Assembly: GCA_030608825.1 (NCBI GenBank)
Contig: JAUWDL010000017.1
Coordinates: forward strand, 1-10,734
Length of the DNA stretch: 10,734 bases
Direction: 5' to 3'
Source: Gemmatimonadales bacterium
GTDB taxonomy: Bacteria; Gemmatimonadota; Gemmatimonadetes; Palauibacterales; Palauibacteraceae
The notes below the pieces were generated by a model, which searched no databases, was not told the DNA's origin, and saw only the letters and a program-made list of their open reading frames with translations. How positions within the stretch are numbered: position 1 is the first letter of the stretch; every line of letters begins with the position of its first letter. Position numbers and translations under genes: made by a program. This document shows positions 1 through 6,406 of the stretch, one piece after another.

Positions 1-13
1 GGAGGTCGCTCAC
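1..13 (-). CDS. Start of a further gene (partial, only four codons visible)
   Basis: On the minus strand a GTG at 13-11 overlaps the TGA stop of the lipoprotein gene (12-10) in a GTGA arrangement and opens a frame reading Met-Ser-Asp-Leu before the window ends. A GAGG about ten bases upstream could serve as ribosome binding site. The overlap style matches other junctions in this window, so a coupled third gene after valS and the lipoprotein is plausible. Nothing can be said about its product. Confidence 0.3.
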
Positions 14-1338
14 GGGCTCGCGCCCTCGTCTTCCATCAGGGGATAGGAGAACGTCGTGTCGACCCCCGCCTCCAGGAGGCGCAGGTTGACGATCCTGTCC
101 AGGATCAGGCGGTACGTCCCCAGCTCCAGAGGTGTGGCGAGCTTGATTCGCAGCGTCTGAGAGGGAAGCTTCTCCTCCTCGGGAAGGGTGCCCTCCTCCG
201 ACGTCTCAGCCTCCGCACCAACGGCCAGGGAGTCGGATTCCACGGCGCCGCCTACCAGGGAGTCGGCTTCCGCGGCAGCGGCATCCGGTGAAGGCCCTTC
301 CTCCTCCTCAGCGGCCGCCGTGTCCGAAGGAGCGGGCTCAGCTGTCGTCGTGTCCCGAAGAGCGGGCTCGGTGGCCGTCGTGTCCCGGGTCGCTTCCGCC
401 GGCTCCCGCGTCTCGCCCGGCCGACGGCCGCGGGGCCGCTCACCCGGCTCCACGCGCACCTCCTCGACCTCCCATCTTGCCCCGCTCTCCATCTGTCGCA
501 GGACGAGGCCCGAGGTGGAGAGATCCTGCTCGGGATCCAGGTAGTCGTCGAACTGCAGTTGCAGCACGAGGTCTTCCTCGGCTCGGATAAGTCCCAGAAC
601 CGGCGGCGTAGTGTCCGGTTCGACGACCCGGAAGCTCAAGGCGGCGATCCCGGCGGGCCCCAGCTCGAGACGCACGCTGTCGTACGGCTCGAAGAGCCGC
701 TCGAGCCGGAGGTTGTTGTTCAGGTCCTGGAAAGCGAAAGACCAGTAGTCATCGGGAGGCAGGTACGGCAGCTCGAACTCCCCCTGCCGGTCCGTCAGGG
801 CGCCGTACGGAATCGAGTCGCCGGCCAGGTTGTAGAAGAGCACTCTTCCTGGTGAAACGGCTACCCCATCCACGCGCTGACGAACCTCGCCCGTGACGCG
901 CGTCGCGGACAGCTCCGGTCCGGTGGAGAAGACCAGCTCGATCGGTTCCTCGGTGCGGTTCCCGAGAAGATCGGCGATGCCCTCGGGGATCTGGAAGTAG
1001 TACACGACGCCGTCGGCCCAACCGTCGGATGGACTGATCTTGATGTTCGAGAAGCCCGACGACACCTCATACCGGTCGGCCGGGGACGCGACCAGGCTCT
1101 GCTGCAGGTTCCTGGTGCCGGTGATCGGCTCGTCGAACCGAATCTCGGCACTCCCGCCGAAGCCCGGCACGATCGAGTTCCTGTCGGGCTTGAACTCGCG
1201 GACGGAGGGCGGAACTCGATCCGGGTGTGCTCCCGGCGGCGGCTCTTCTCTGGCGCAGGCCAACCCGAGCGCCGCCGCGGCCAGGCCGACGGCTGCGCCG
1301 GCCAGTCTCCTCGATGGGTGGGGGGACGCGTCGAGCAC
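10..1338 (-). CDS. Ig-like (SbsA-type) domain lipoprotein with acidic repeat insert
   Basis: Probable exported lipoprotein of 442 residues of unknown function. It starts with a basic and then hydrophobic signal (residues 9-27), followed by Cys28 in the context LGLAC. That is an imperfect lipobox because Gly is at -3. Residues 42-141 form an SbsA-type Ig-like domain (Big_5 style), with a PPSVREFKP opening, an IRFDEPI strand and a closing VFSTGP. Residues about 148-221 look like a carboxypeptidase-regulatory-like beta domain with FQDLNNNLRLE, a segment recurrent in Ig-like lipoproteins of Bacteroidota and relatives. A low-complexity Thr/Ala/Glu tract of ten-residue repeats (residues 318-377) interrupts the third, beta-rich part, which resumes with LRIKLATPLELGTYRL. 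The GTG start at 1338 is preferred because GAGG lies nine bases upstream. A TTG at 1353, overlapping the valS stop as TTGA, is the alternative and adds five residues. The longer open frame upstream is antisense-free shadow within valS. It is co-transcribed with valS, and the pairing may be positional only. Confidence 0.8.
   Translation of the reverse strand: MLDASPHPSRRLAGAAVGLAAAALGLACAREEPPPGAHPDRVPPSVREFKPDRNSIVPGFGGSAEIRFDEPITGTRNLQQSLVASPADRYEVSSGFSNIKISPSDGWADGVVYYFQIPEGIADLLGNRTEEPIELVFSTGPELSATRVTGEVRQRVDGVAVSPGRVLFYNLAGDSIPYGALTDRQGEFELPYLPPDDYWSFAFQDLNNNLRLERLFEPYDSVRLELGPAGIAALSFRVVEPDTTPPVLGLIRAEEDLVLQLQFDDYLDPEQDLSTSGLVLRQMESGARWEVEEVRVEPGERPRGRRPGETREPAEATRDTTATEPALRDTTTAEPAPSDTAAAEEEEGPSPDAAAAEADSLVGGAVESDSLAVGAEAETSEEGTLPEEEKLPSQTLRIKLATPLELGTYRLILDRIVNLRLLEAGVDTTFSYPLMEDEGASP
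208..387 (-). repeat. Degenerate 30-bp tandem repeat within the lipoprotein gene
   Basis: Six consecutive ten-codon units at 358-387, 328-357, 298-327, 268-297, 238-267 and 208-237 encode RDTTATEPAL, RDTTTAEPAP, SDTAAAEEEE, GPSPDAAAAE, ADSLVGGAVE and SDSLAVGAEA. The first two are close copies. The last two share (A/S)DSL and an 11-base identity spaced 30 bases apart. The register is kept through all six units even where the sequence has diverged. The segment is probably a disordered, acidic surface linker that grew by slipped-strand or unequal duplication. Confidence 0.7.
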
Positions 1339-1349
1339 TCGATACGGCC

Positions 1350-4016
1350 TCAACCCTCTCCGAGCGCGCGTCTCTTCTCGACGAGGAGCCCTCGGCGCTC
1401 CTCGAGCGACGTCTGCTTCTCGCGCTCGCGCGCTACCACCTCCGCGGGAGCCTTCTCCAGAAACGCCGGGCTCTCCAGTCGCGCTCGGGACCCCTCCAGG
1501 ATGCCTTCCAGCCGGAGCAACTCCTTTTCCAACCGCCCTAGCTCGCGCTCTACATCCACGACGTCGACGAGCGGCAGGAAGAGCTCGGCCCCCGACTGCA
1601 GCACGGCGTGTGCGCCGGGCTCGTCGGGAAGGCCATCCACCTCCTGGAACACCGCCCGGGCGAGCAGGGAGATCCCCTGCCCCTCGGCAGCCATCGCTTC
1701 CGCCAGGACCGGCGGAGCTCCGCGGACGAGAACGGTGAGCCGCCGCGCCGGGTCGATCCCGTACGCGGCACGGAGGTTCCGCACCTGACCGACCAGCTCC
1801 TGGAGTCCGATGAAAGCGGCTTCCGCCGCAGCGTCTTCCCACGAGTCCGGCGGTTCGGGCCACGGGCCTCGCACGATCGTGTCCTCCTCGCTTCGGCCCG
1901 GAAGACGGGTGGCGATCGCCTCGGAGACAAAGGGCATGATCGGGTGCAGGAGGCGCATCCAACCGTCCAGCGCGTGCGCCAGGGTCGTCGAAGCGGCTGA
2001 TCGGCTGGTCTCGCCGTGCTCGCCTCCCAGCCGCGGCTTCGCCAACTCGATGTACCAATCCGCCAGCTCGCCCCAGCCGAACTGGTAGACGGCCGCCGCC
2101 GCATCGTGCAGCCGGAAGGCCTCCAGCGCTTCCGTGACCTCTATGGTCGTGCCGCGAAACCGGCTCAGAATCCACCGATCCGCCAGCTCCAGCTCACGAT
2201 CCTCGGGGCTCGCCGCAAGATCCTCCTCGCTCAGGTACGGCAAGGCGAAGCGTGCGGCGTTCCAGATCTTGTTCGCGAAGTTCCGGCCCACCGCGAACGC
2301 GGCATCCAGATCCTGATAGTTGAGCTGGATGTCGGTCCCCATCGCGGCGCCGCTCAGGACCGTGTAGCGCATCGCGTCGGCCCCGTAGCGCTCTACGACC
2401 TCCAGCGGATCGATGCCGTTCCCGAGAGACTTGGCCATCCTCCGTCCAAGGTGGTCCCGGACGGTCCCGTGGATGACCACGTCCGTGAACGGGAGCTCGC
2501 CGATGAACTCGAGACCCATCATCACCATCCGGGCGACCCAGAAGAAGATGATCTCCGAGGCGGTCACCAGGGTGTTCGTGGGATAGAGCGCCTTCAGGTC
2601 ATCGGTCTCGTCCGGCCAGCCGACGGTGCTGAACGGCCACAACGCCGAGCTGAACCAGGTGTCCAGAACATCCGGATCCTGTTGAAGCTCGCCGCTGCAC
2701 TCCGGGCACTCGGGAGGGTCTTCGCGCGAGGCGATCTGCGCGCCGCAGGCATCGCAGTACCAGACCGGAATTCGGTGCCCCCACCAGAGCTGCCTGCTGA
2801 TGCACCAATCCCGGATATTCTCCATCCAGTGGTCGTACTTCTTGCCGAAGTGCTCCGGATGGAAACGGAGCCGGCCGTCCCGATACGCGGCCAGGGCGGG
2901 CTCGGCCAACGGCTTCATCCGCACGAACCACTGCTCGCTCAGCCAGGGCTCGACGACCGTGCCACATCGGTAGCAGTGACCCACCGCATGGAGGTGATCC
3001 TCGATCTCGACCAGGAAGCCTCCGGCCTCGAGATCCTCCAGAACACGCTCACGGGCTTCGAACCGGTCCAGCCCTCGATACGCCTCCGGCGCCTCGTCGG
3101 AGATCGAGCCATCCGCCTGCAGCACGTTCACACGCGGAAGCTCGTGTCGCCCGCCGATCTCGAAGTCGTTCGGATCGTGAGCCGGGGTCACCTTGAGGGC
3201 CCCCGTCCCGAATTCCAGGTCTACGTACTCGTCGGCGATCACCGGCAGTCGCCGGCCCACGAGCGGAAGCACAAGGTCGTGGCCGATTATCGCGGCGTGC
3301 CGCGGGTCCTCGGGGTGCACCGCCACGGCGGTGTCGCCGAGCATCGTCTCGGGGCGTGTCGTCGCGACGACCACGCCCTCCTCCGCCTCGACGGCGGACG
3401 GATAGCGGATGTGGTACAGCTTGCCCGGCTCGTCGCGGTGCTCGACCTCCTCGTTGGCGATCGCCGTCCTGCAGCGGGGGCACCAGTTTATGATGTACTC
3501 GCCCCGGTAGATCAGGCCCTTCTCGTACAGGCGGACGAACACTTCCCGGACGGCTCTCGACAATCCTTCGTCGAGGGTAAAGCGGGTCCGCTCCCAGTCA
3601 CAGGAGTCCCCGATCTTCCGCTGCTGCTCGAGAATCAGACCGCCGTACTCATGCACCCACTCCCAAACACGCTCGACGAACGCCTCACGGCCCAGATCCC
3701 AGCGCGACACCCCATCCTTCGCCAGCTCTCGCTCCACGACGTTCTGGGTCGCGATTCCCGCGTGGTCGGTGCCGGGCACCCACACCGCGTCGTAATGCTG
3801 CATGCGACGCCAGCGGATCAGCACATCCTGGATCGCGTGGTTCAACCCGTGCCCCATGTGCAGAACGCCGGTCACGTTCGGAGGCGGAATCGAGATGACG
3901 TACGGCCGCTTCACCTGTTCGGCCGGAACGTGGAAGAGTCCTGCCTCCTCCCACCGCCGGTACATCGGCGCTTCGATTCCCGCAGGGTCGTATCTGGAGT
4001 CGAGCTTCTGGCTCAA
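1350..4016 (-). CDS. valS: Valyl-tRNA synthetase (EC 6.1.1.9)
   Basis: Class Ia aminoacyl-tRNA synthetase of 888 residues that charges tRNA-Val with valine in the cytoplasm, a normal length for bacterial ValRS. The HIGH motif is HMGH at 53-56, after PPPNVTGVL. The CP1 editing domain shows TTRPET (219-224) and TPAHDPNDFE (277-286). Paired CxxC motifs at 179/182 with 348/351, and 421/424 with 437/440, fit two zinc sites. DTWFSSALWPFST (452-464) is the conserved catalytic-domain segment. The KMSKS loop reads RMAKS (526-530) and keeps the second Lys. FANKIWNAARF marks the anticodon-binding domain, and the last 70 or so residues are the ValRS C-terminal coiled coil. The start is TTG: an in-frame TAG sits nine bases before it, and the family N-terminus (SRYDPAGIEAPMYRRWEE) would be cut by using the only nearby ATG (3965). 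The Shine-Dalgarno is weak. Confidence 0.98.
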   Translation of the reverse strand: MSQKLDSRYDPAGIEAPMYRRWEEAGLFHVPAEQVKRPYVISIPPPNVTGVLHMGHGLNHAIQDVLIRWRRMQHYDAVWVPGTDHAGIATQNVVERELAKDGVSRWDLGREAFVERVWEWVHEYGGLILEQQRKIGDSCDWERTRFTLDEGLSRAVREVFVRLYEKGLIYRGEYIINWCPRCRTAIANEEVEHRDEPGKLYHIRYPSAVEAEEGVVVATTRPETMLGDTAVAVHPEDPRHAAIIGHDLVLPLVGRRLPVIADEYVDLEFGTGALKVTPAHDPNDFEIGGRHELPRVNVLQADGSISDEAPEAYRGLDRFEARERVLEDLEAGGFLVEIEDHLHAVGHCYRCGTVVEPWLSEQWFVRMKPLAEPALAAYRDGRLRFHPEHFGKKYDHWMENIRDWCISRQLWWGHRIPVWYCDACGAQIASREDPPECPECSGELQQDPDVLDTWFSSALWPFSTVGWPDETDDLKALYPTNTLVTASEIIFFWVARMVMMGLEFIGELPFTDVVIHGTVRDHLGRRMAKSLGNGIDPLEVVERYGADAMRYTVLSGAAMGTDIQLNYQDLDAAFAVGRNFANKIWNAARFALPYLSEEDLAASPEDRELELADRWILSRFRGTTIEVTEALEAFRLHDAAAAVYQFGWGELADWYIELAKPRLGGEHGETSRSAASTTLAHALDGWMRLLHPIMPFVSEAIATRLPGRSEEDTIVRGPWPEPPDSWEDAAAEAAFIGLQELVGQVRNLRAAYGIDPARRLTVLVRGAPPVLAEAMAAEGQGISLLARAVFQEVDGLPDEPGAHAVLQSGAELFLPLVDVVDVERELGRLEKELLRLEGILEGSRARLESPAFLEKAPAEVVAREREKQTSLEERRGLLVEKRRALGEG

Positions 4017-4065
4017 GGTCGGCCGCTATCCAGAGTGGCTTGGTTTCCGAGGATGCTTCGGGGGG

Positions 4066-4094
4066 AGTTTAACGGCGACGATACGGAAATCCAA
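4066..4094 (-). promoter_or_regulatory. Candidate sigma70-type promoter for valS
   Basis: Read on the minus strand, TTGGAT (4094-4089) and TAAACT (4071-4066) are separated by exactly 17 bases. The -35 box matches the consensus at 3 of 6 positions and the -10 box at 4 of 6. It would start transcription about 40 bases before the valS TTG. This is one of the few A/T-richer stretches in the window and lies in the only sizeable gap, between two gene blocks. It is a motif match only; phylum-specific promoter preferences are not known to me. Confidence 0.35.
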
Positions 4095-4112
4095 CCAGGG
4101 CGCGCTTCCCCG

Positions 4113-4158
4113 GGGGCCTGTGCCCCATTACTCGGACGGGCTCCCTGGCTGTGCCAGG
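4113..4158 (-). terminator. Two hairpins after the membrane-protein gene; possible terminator region
   Basis: Just past the TAG stop at 4164-4166, the minus strand has a perfect six-base-pair stem CCTGGC-ACA-GCCAGG (4158-4144). A five-base-pair stem GGGGC-ACAG-GCCCC (4126-4113) follows. Neither is followed by a T-run, so this is not a classical intrinsic terminator. The position between two operons suggests transcript-end protection or Rho-assisted ending. The rest of the gap 4017-4163 holds the candidate promoter and the short valS leader; no T-box or riboswitch signature was recognised. Confidence 0.25.
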
Positions 4159-4163
4159 CACAC

Positions 4164-4967
4164 CTAGCCGTCCGCCGTATCCGGAGGCGCTGCCTCGGTC
4201 GTGTCGCGCTCGCGCCGTTCGACTTCCTCTTCGGTGCGCCTCCGCATCTCCTTGAGGGCCTCGTCGCGCTCCTTCCGGATGTCGGTCTCGATGTCCTGTT
4301 GCCGGATCTCGTTGAACTGGCGGATCATCTCTCGCGTCTTCTGGGCATTCGGGGACATGCTGTTCCCGAACAGCGCACCGAACGGGATCGGGATCGTGAT
4401 GTCACCGAGGTGCAGGCCCTTGTCGGAGATGCCCCACTTCTTGTCTCCTTCGCCGAACGTCCACTCCGTCGCCCTGCGGCGTTCCTCCTCCGACAAGTTC
4501 AAGCTGTCCAACCAGACGCGGACTATGGCGCGCACGGCGCTGTCAGCCCGTGCGTACGCCTGGGCGACGTTGACGGGCCACGGCTCATCGGGATAGGGGA
4601 CCCAGAGGCGGCGATCGGTGAACTGTGACCTGAGGCGCTCCGCGTTCGTCAGCCCGCGTCTCTCCGGCTCCGCCTCTGCACCGCCCACCTCGTCCGGCTC
4701 GCCGGGCACGACCTGGATGACCTCCTGCTCGCCGGGCCGGATATCGGGACGTTCCGGCTCGCTGAGCGGCTCCAGGGGGTCGAGCGGGGGCACGTCCACG
4801 ACCTCGATGCCATCCGGCCGCAGGATGATCTCGGGGGGCAGTCCAAGAAAACCGCGCTCGCTCAGGTCCAGCAGGCGCGAAACGAAGAGGATCAGCAGCA
4901 CGTGGACGAAGAGCGAGACGCCCAGAGCCCACGGCAGGGCGCGGCTGTACGTGTCGCGCCTGCGCAC
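4164..4967 (-). CDS. Single-pass membrane protein, TonB-N-terminus-like, no TonB C-terminal domain
   Basis: Not assigned to a named family. From the chosen GTG, residues 1-8 are basic and residues 9-30 form one hydrophobic membrane segment (ALPWALGVSLFVHVLLILFV), as in TonB-type proteins. A Pro/Glu/Asp-rich stretch follows (about 40-95), then a mixed globular part containing RRLWVPYPDEPWPVNVAQAY and GDITIPIPFGALFGNSM. The C-terminal end is highly charged and probably coiled coil, closing with DTTEAAPPDTADG. It lacks a recognisable TonB C-terminal domain. The predicted topology is N-in, with the bulk in the periplasm. The GTG at 4967 has GGAGG five bases upstream. A TTG at 5054 in the same frame would add 29 Pro-rich residues but has no Shine-Dalgarno. 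The frame also runs back through a TGA (5066-5064) into the small ORF that ends the preceding gene's overlap, so the true N-terminus is uncertain. It is the last gene of the DUF4175-TPR-'AsnB-like' block. Confidence 0.7.
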   Translation of the reverse strand: MRRRDTYSRALPWALGVSLFVHVLLILFVSRLLDLSERGFLGLPPEIILRPDGIEVVDVPPLDPLEPLSEPERPDIRPGEQEVIQVVPGEPDEVGGAEAEPERRGLTNAERLRSQFTDRRLWVPYPDEPWPVNVAQAYARADSAVRAIVRVWLDSLNLSEEERRRATEWTFGEGDKKWGISDKGLHLGDITIPIPFGALFGNSMSPNAQKTREMIRQFNEIRQQDIETDIRKERDEALKEMRRRTEEEVERRERDTTEAAPPDTADG

Positions 4968-4972
4968 GCCCC

Positions 4973-4977
4973 CCTCC
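4973..4977 (-). promoter_or_regulatory. Ribosome binding site deciding the GTG start at 4967
   Basis: GGAGG on the minus strand lies five bases before GTG 4967-4965. The rival TTG at 5054 is preceded by CCTCC, so only the internal start has a Shine-Dalgarno. Confidence 0.5.
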
Positions 4978-5063
4978 GGCGGCGTCCGGACGGGATCCGG
5001 GCCTTCCGACTCCGGGCGTCCGACGTCGGGCGGGGGAACGAGCGTGGAGGACAAGGAGGGTGC

Positions 5064-5144
5064 TCAGAGCGTCGCGTAGACGGACGAGAAAAGCGTGCCC
5101 TTGTGGCGGAGCTCGCCGACGGCCGGAACCCGATCTCTGATCAC
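5064..5144 (-). CDS. Small ORF of 26 codons, coupled to the preceding gene; possible N-terminal fragment of the membrane protein
   Basis: GTG at 5144-5142 overlaps the TGA (5143-5141) of the 'asparagine synthetase B'-like gene as GTGA. The peptide begins MIRDRVPAVGELRHKG, ends FSSVYATL, and stops at TGA 5066-5064. It has the best Shine-Dalgarno in the window (AAGGAG, 8-base spacer). Nearly every codon ends in G or C, like the real genes here. Its frame is identical to that of the downstream membrane protein, with only the TGA and three codons before the TTG at 5054. It may be a true micro-protein or coupling leader, or the original N-terminus of the membrane protein cut off by a nonsense change or sequencing error. 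No known family is recognised. Confidence 0.45.
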   Translation of the reverse strand: MIRDRVPAVGELRHKGTLFSSVYATL

Positions 5145-6406
5145 GTCTTCAACTCCTTCTTCTTGGCGGCCGGAAACAGCACGTTGTTCAAGATCAGACG
5201 GTACCCCGGTGAATGCCGCCGCAGCTCCAGATCTGTCGGCGGATCCCCGATCAGGTGCTGCGGGTCCTCGGGATCGTGTCCGCCATAGAACGTGAACGTT
5301 CCCTCTCCATAGACTCCGTGAATGTACTTCGCGATTCCACCTCCCCCCTCGGCCAGCACGATCATGCCTGGCTTCAGGCGCGACCGGCGGAACGACGTCG
5401 TCAGACCATAGAAGTCCGGCAGCACCCGAACGTGGCTCTGCGTGAGCATCGTGGGCACGGGATCGAACTTGGCGCTGAAGTCGAACAGCGTGAAGCTGGA
5501 GAGGGGGAGTCGCTGCGGCGTGTTGACCAGGTGCCCATCGATGTCGCTGAACGCACTGATCGAGGGCTCGTGGACGAGGGCCGCGTCCGCGAACGCCATG
5601 GCCTGGCCCCAATCCATCGTCCGGTCAGCCGCCGGGTCCACCGGCGACCCGTCCGCGAAGAAAGCCGCGATGTCCGTCGTCCGGGCCGCGAGGGCCAGAT
5701 CCAGGGTCTCGGTCGCCGTGCACATCGCAAAGAGAAACCCTCCACCCTCCACGTACGTGCGGATCTCCCGCGCGACGGCCTTCTTCAGCTCGGGAACGCT
5801 CGGGTACCCGAACTCGGCGGCCACTCCCTCGTTGCGCTCGACCTCCTCCCGCAGCCACTCGGTGCCCGCGTAGGTGAGATAGAACTTCGAGTACTGGCCG
5901 GTGAAGTCCTCGTGGTGGAGGTGGAGCCAGTCGAAATCGGACAACCTCCCTACCAGCACCTCCGCGTCCCAGACCGTCTCGTAGGGGATCTCGGCGTACT
6001 CGAGGGCCAAGGTCACGGCATCGTCCCACGGCGAGCTGTTCGGCGGTGAGTATACGGCCACCCTTGGAGCCCGCTCGAGGGGAACCGATTCCATGTTCGA
6101 GCTCTCGATCTCGGCTCGGATCCGGGCGATCTCGGCCGGACCGATCGGCTCCACCGCCACGCCCATCAGGGCCGCCATCCGCCGGACCGCCGGCATGTCC
6201 GGGATGATGAACGAACCGTCACGGTAGTTCAGAAGCCACTCGGCCCGTTCCTCCGCCTCCAGGATCTTGTAGGCTAGCCCGTAGGCCTTGAGGTGGTTCT
6301 CCTGAGCGTCGTCCATCGGTACCAGCAGCTGGCTCGATCCAGGCGAGGGCGCGGCCAGCACCGCCACGAGCACGGTCAGGGCGACGCGCCTACAGAGCGA
6401 GCTCAT
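5141..6406 (-). CDS. Exported protein of the family named 'asparagine synthetase B' in databases; function unknown
   Basis: 421 residues with a signal peptide (about 1-25, likely cleaved after GSSQ or nearby), so probably periplasmic or outer-membrane facing. Recognised from remembered Bacteroidota homologues by conserved blocks: LVPMDDAQENHLKAYGLAY (28-46), WLLNYRDGSF (57-66), PWDDAVTLALEYAEIPY (126-142), DWLHLHHEDFTGQY (159-172), GGGFLFAMCTATETLDLALA (221-240), FSAKFDPVPTML (310-321), FYGGHDPEDPQHLIGDPPTD (373-392) and SPGYRLILNNVLFPAAKKK (399-417). The Cys229 turn and the late His/Asp region suggest a class I glutamine-amidotransferase-like fold, which is inference. It is not genuine AsnB, because it lacks an N-terminal catalytic Cys and an ATP-pyrophosphatase domain. 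The ATG at 6406 overlaps the TPR gene's TGA as ATGA, with GGAGG about ten bases upstream. The much longer open frame upstream is a shadow of the TPR gene. Confidence 0.85.
   Translation of the reverse strand: MSSLCRRVALTVLVAVLAAPSPGSSQLLVPMDDAQENHLKAYGLAYKILEAEERAEWLLNYRDGSFIIPDMPAVRRMAALMGVAVEPIGPAEIARIRAEIESSNMESVPLERAPRVAVYSPPNSSPWDDAVTLALEYAEIPYETVWDAEVLVGRLSDFDWLHLHHEDFTGQYSKFYLTYAGTEWLREEVERNEGVAAEFGYPSVPELKKAVAREIRTYVEGGGFLFAMCTATETLDLALAARTTDIAAFFADGSPVDPAADRTMDWGQAMAFADAALVHEPSISAFSDIDGHLVNTPQRLPLSSFTLFDFSAKFDPVPTMLTQSHVRVLPDFYGLTTSFRRSRLKPGMIVLAEGGGGIAKYIHGVYGEGTFTFYGGHDPEDPQHLIGDPPTDLELRRHSPGYRLILNNVLFPAAKKKELKT
5153..5158 (-). promoter_or_regulatory. Strong ribosome binding site for the 26-codon ORF
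   Basis: AAGGAG on the minus strand lies inside the last codons of the preceding gene (the Lys-Lys-Glu region), eight bases before the GTG at 5144. Ideal spacing supports real initiation there. Confidence 0.5.

Noticed and set aside
1354..2175. N-terminal extension of the lipoprotein frame into valS (a 721-residue reading)
   Set aside because: The extra residues are an Arg/Gly/Pro-rich frame-shifted reading of valS. The signal peptide and Cys28 appear only after valS ends.
4017..4163. T-box riboswitch upstream of valS
   Set aside because: No AGGGUGGNACCGCG-like box, no antiterminator pair and too little space for a specifier stem.
2016..4628. 870-codon open frame on the plus strand opposite valS
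   Set aside because: It is antisense to a fully motif-supported valS and also runs across the intergenic gap and into the membrane-protein gene. Its product is Arg/His/Pro/Leu-rich with no recognisable domain. Long antisense frames are expected in GC-rich coding DNA.
5064..5066. TGA as a selenocysteine codon
   Set aside because: No convincing hairpin immediately downstream, no redox motif around the codon, and TGA is an ordinary stop for other genes here.
5145..5612. Upstream part of the small-ORF frame as a 182-residue protein
   Set aside because: It overlaps the well-conserved C-terminus of the 'asparagine synthetase B'-like gene in another frame and has shadow-like Arg/Gly composition. 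Only the part after GTG 5144 looks coding.
5141..6406. DUF4159 assignment
   Set aside because: DUF4159 genes are often found near DUF4175 and MoxR/VWA genes, but the conserved blocks here match the 'asparagine synthetase B'-named family instead.
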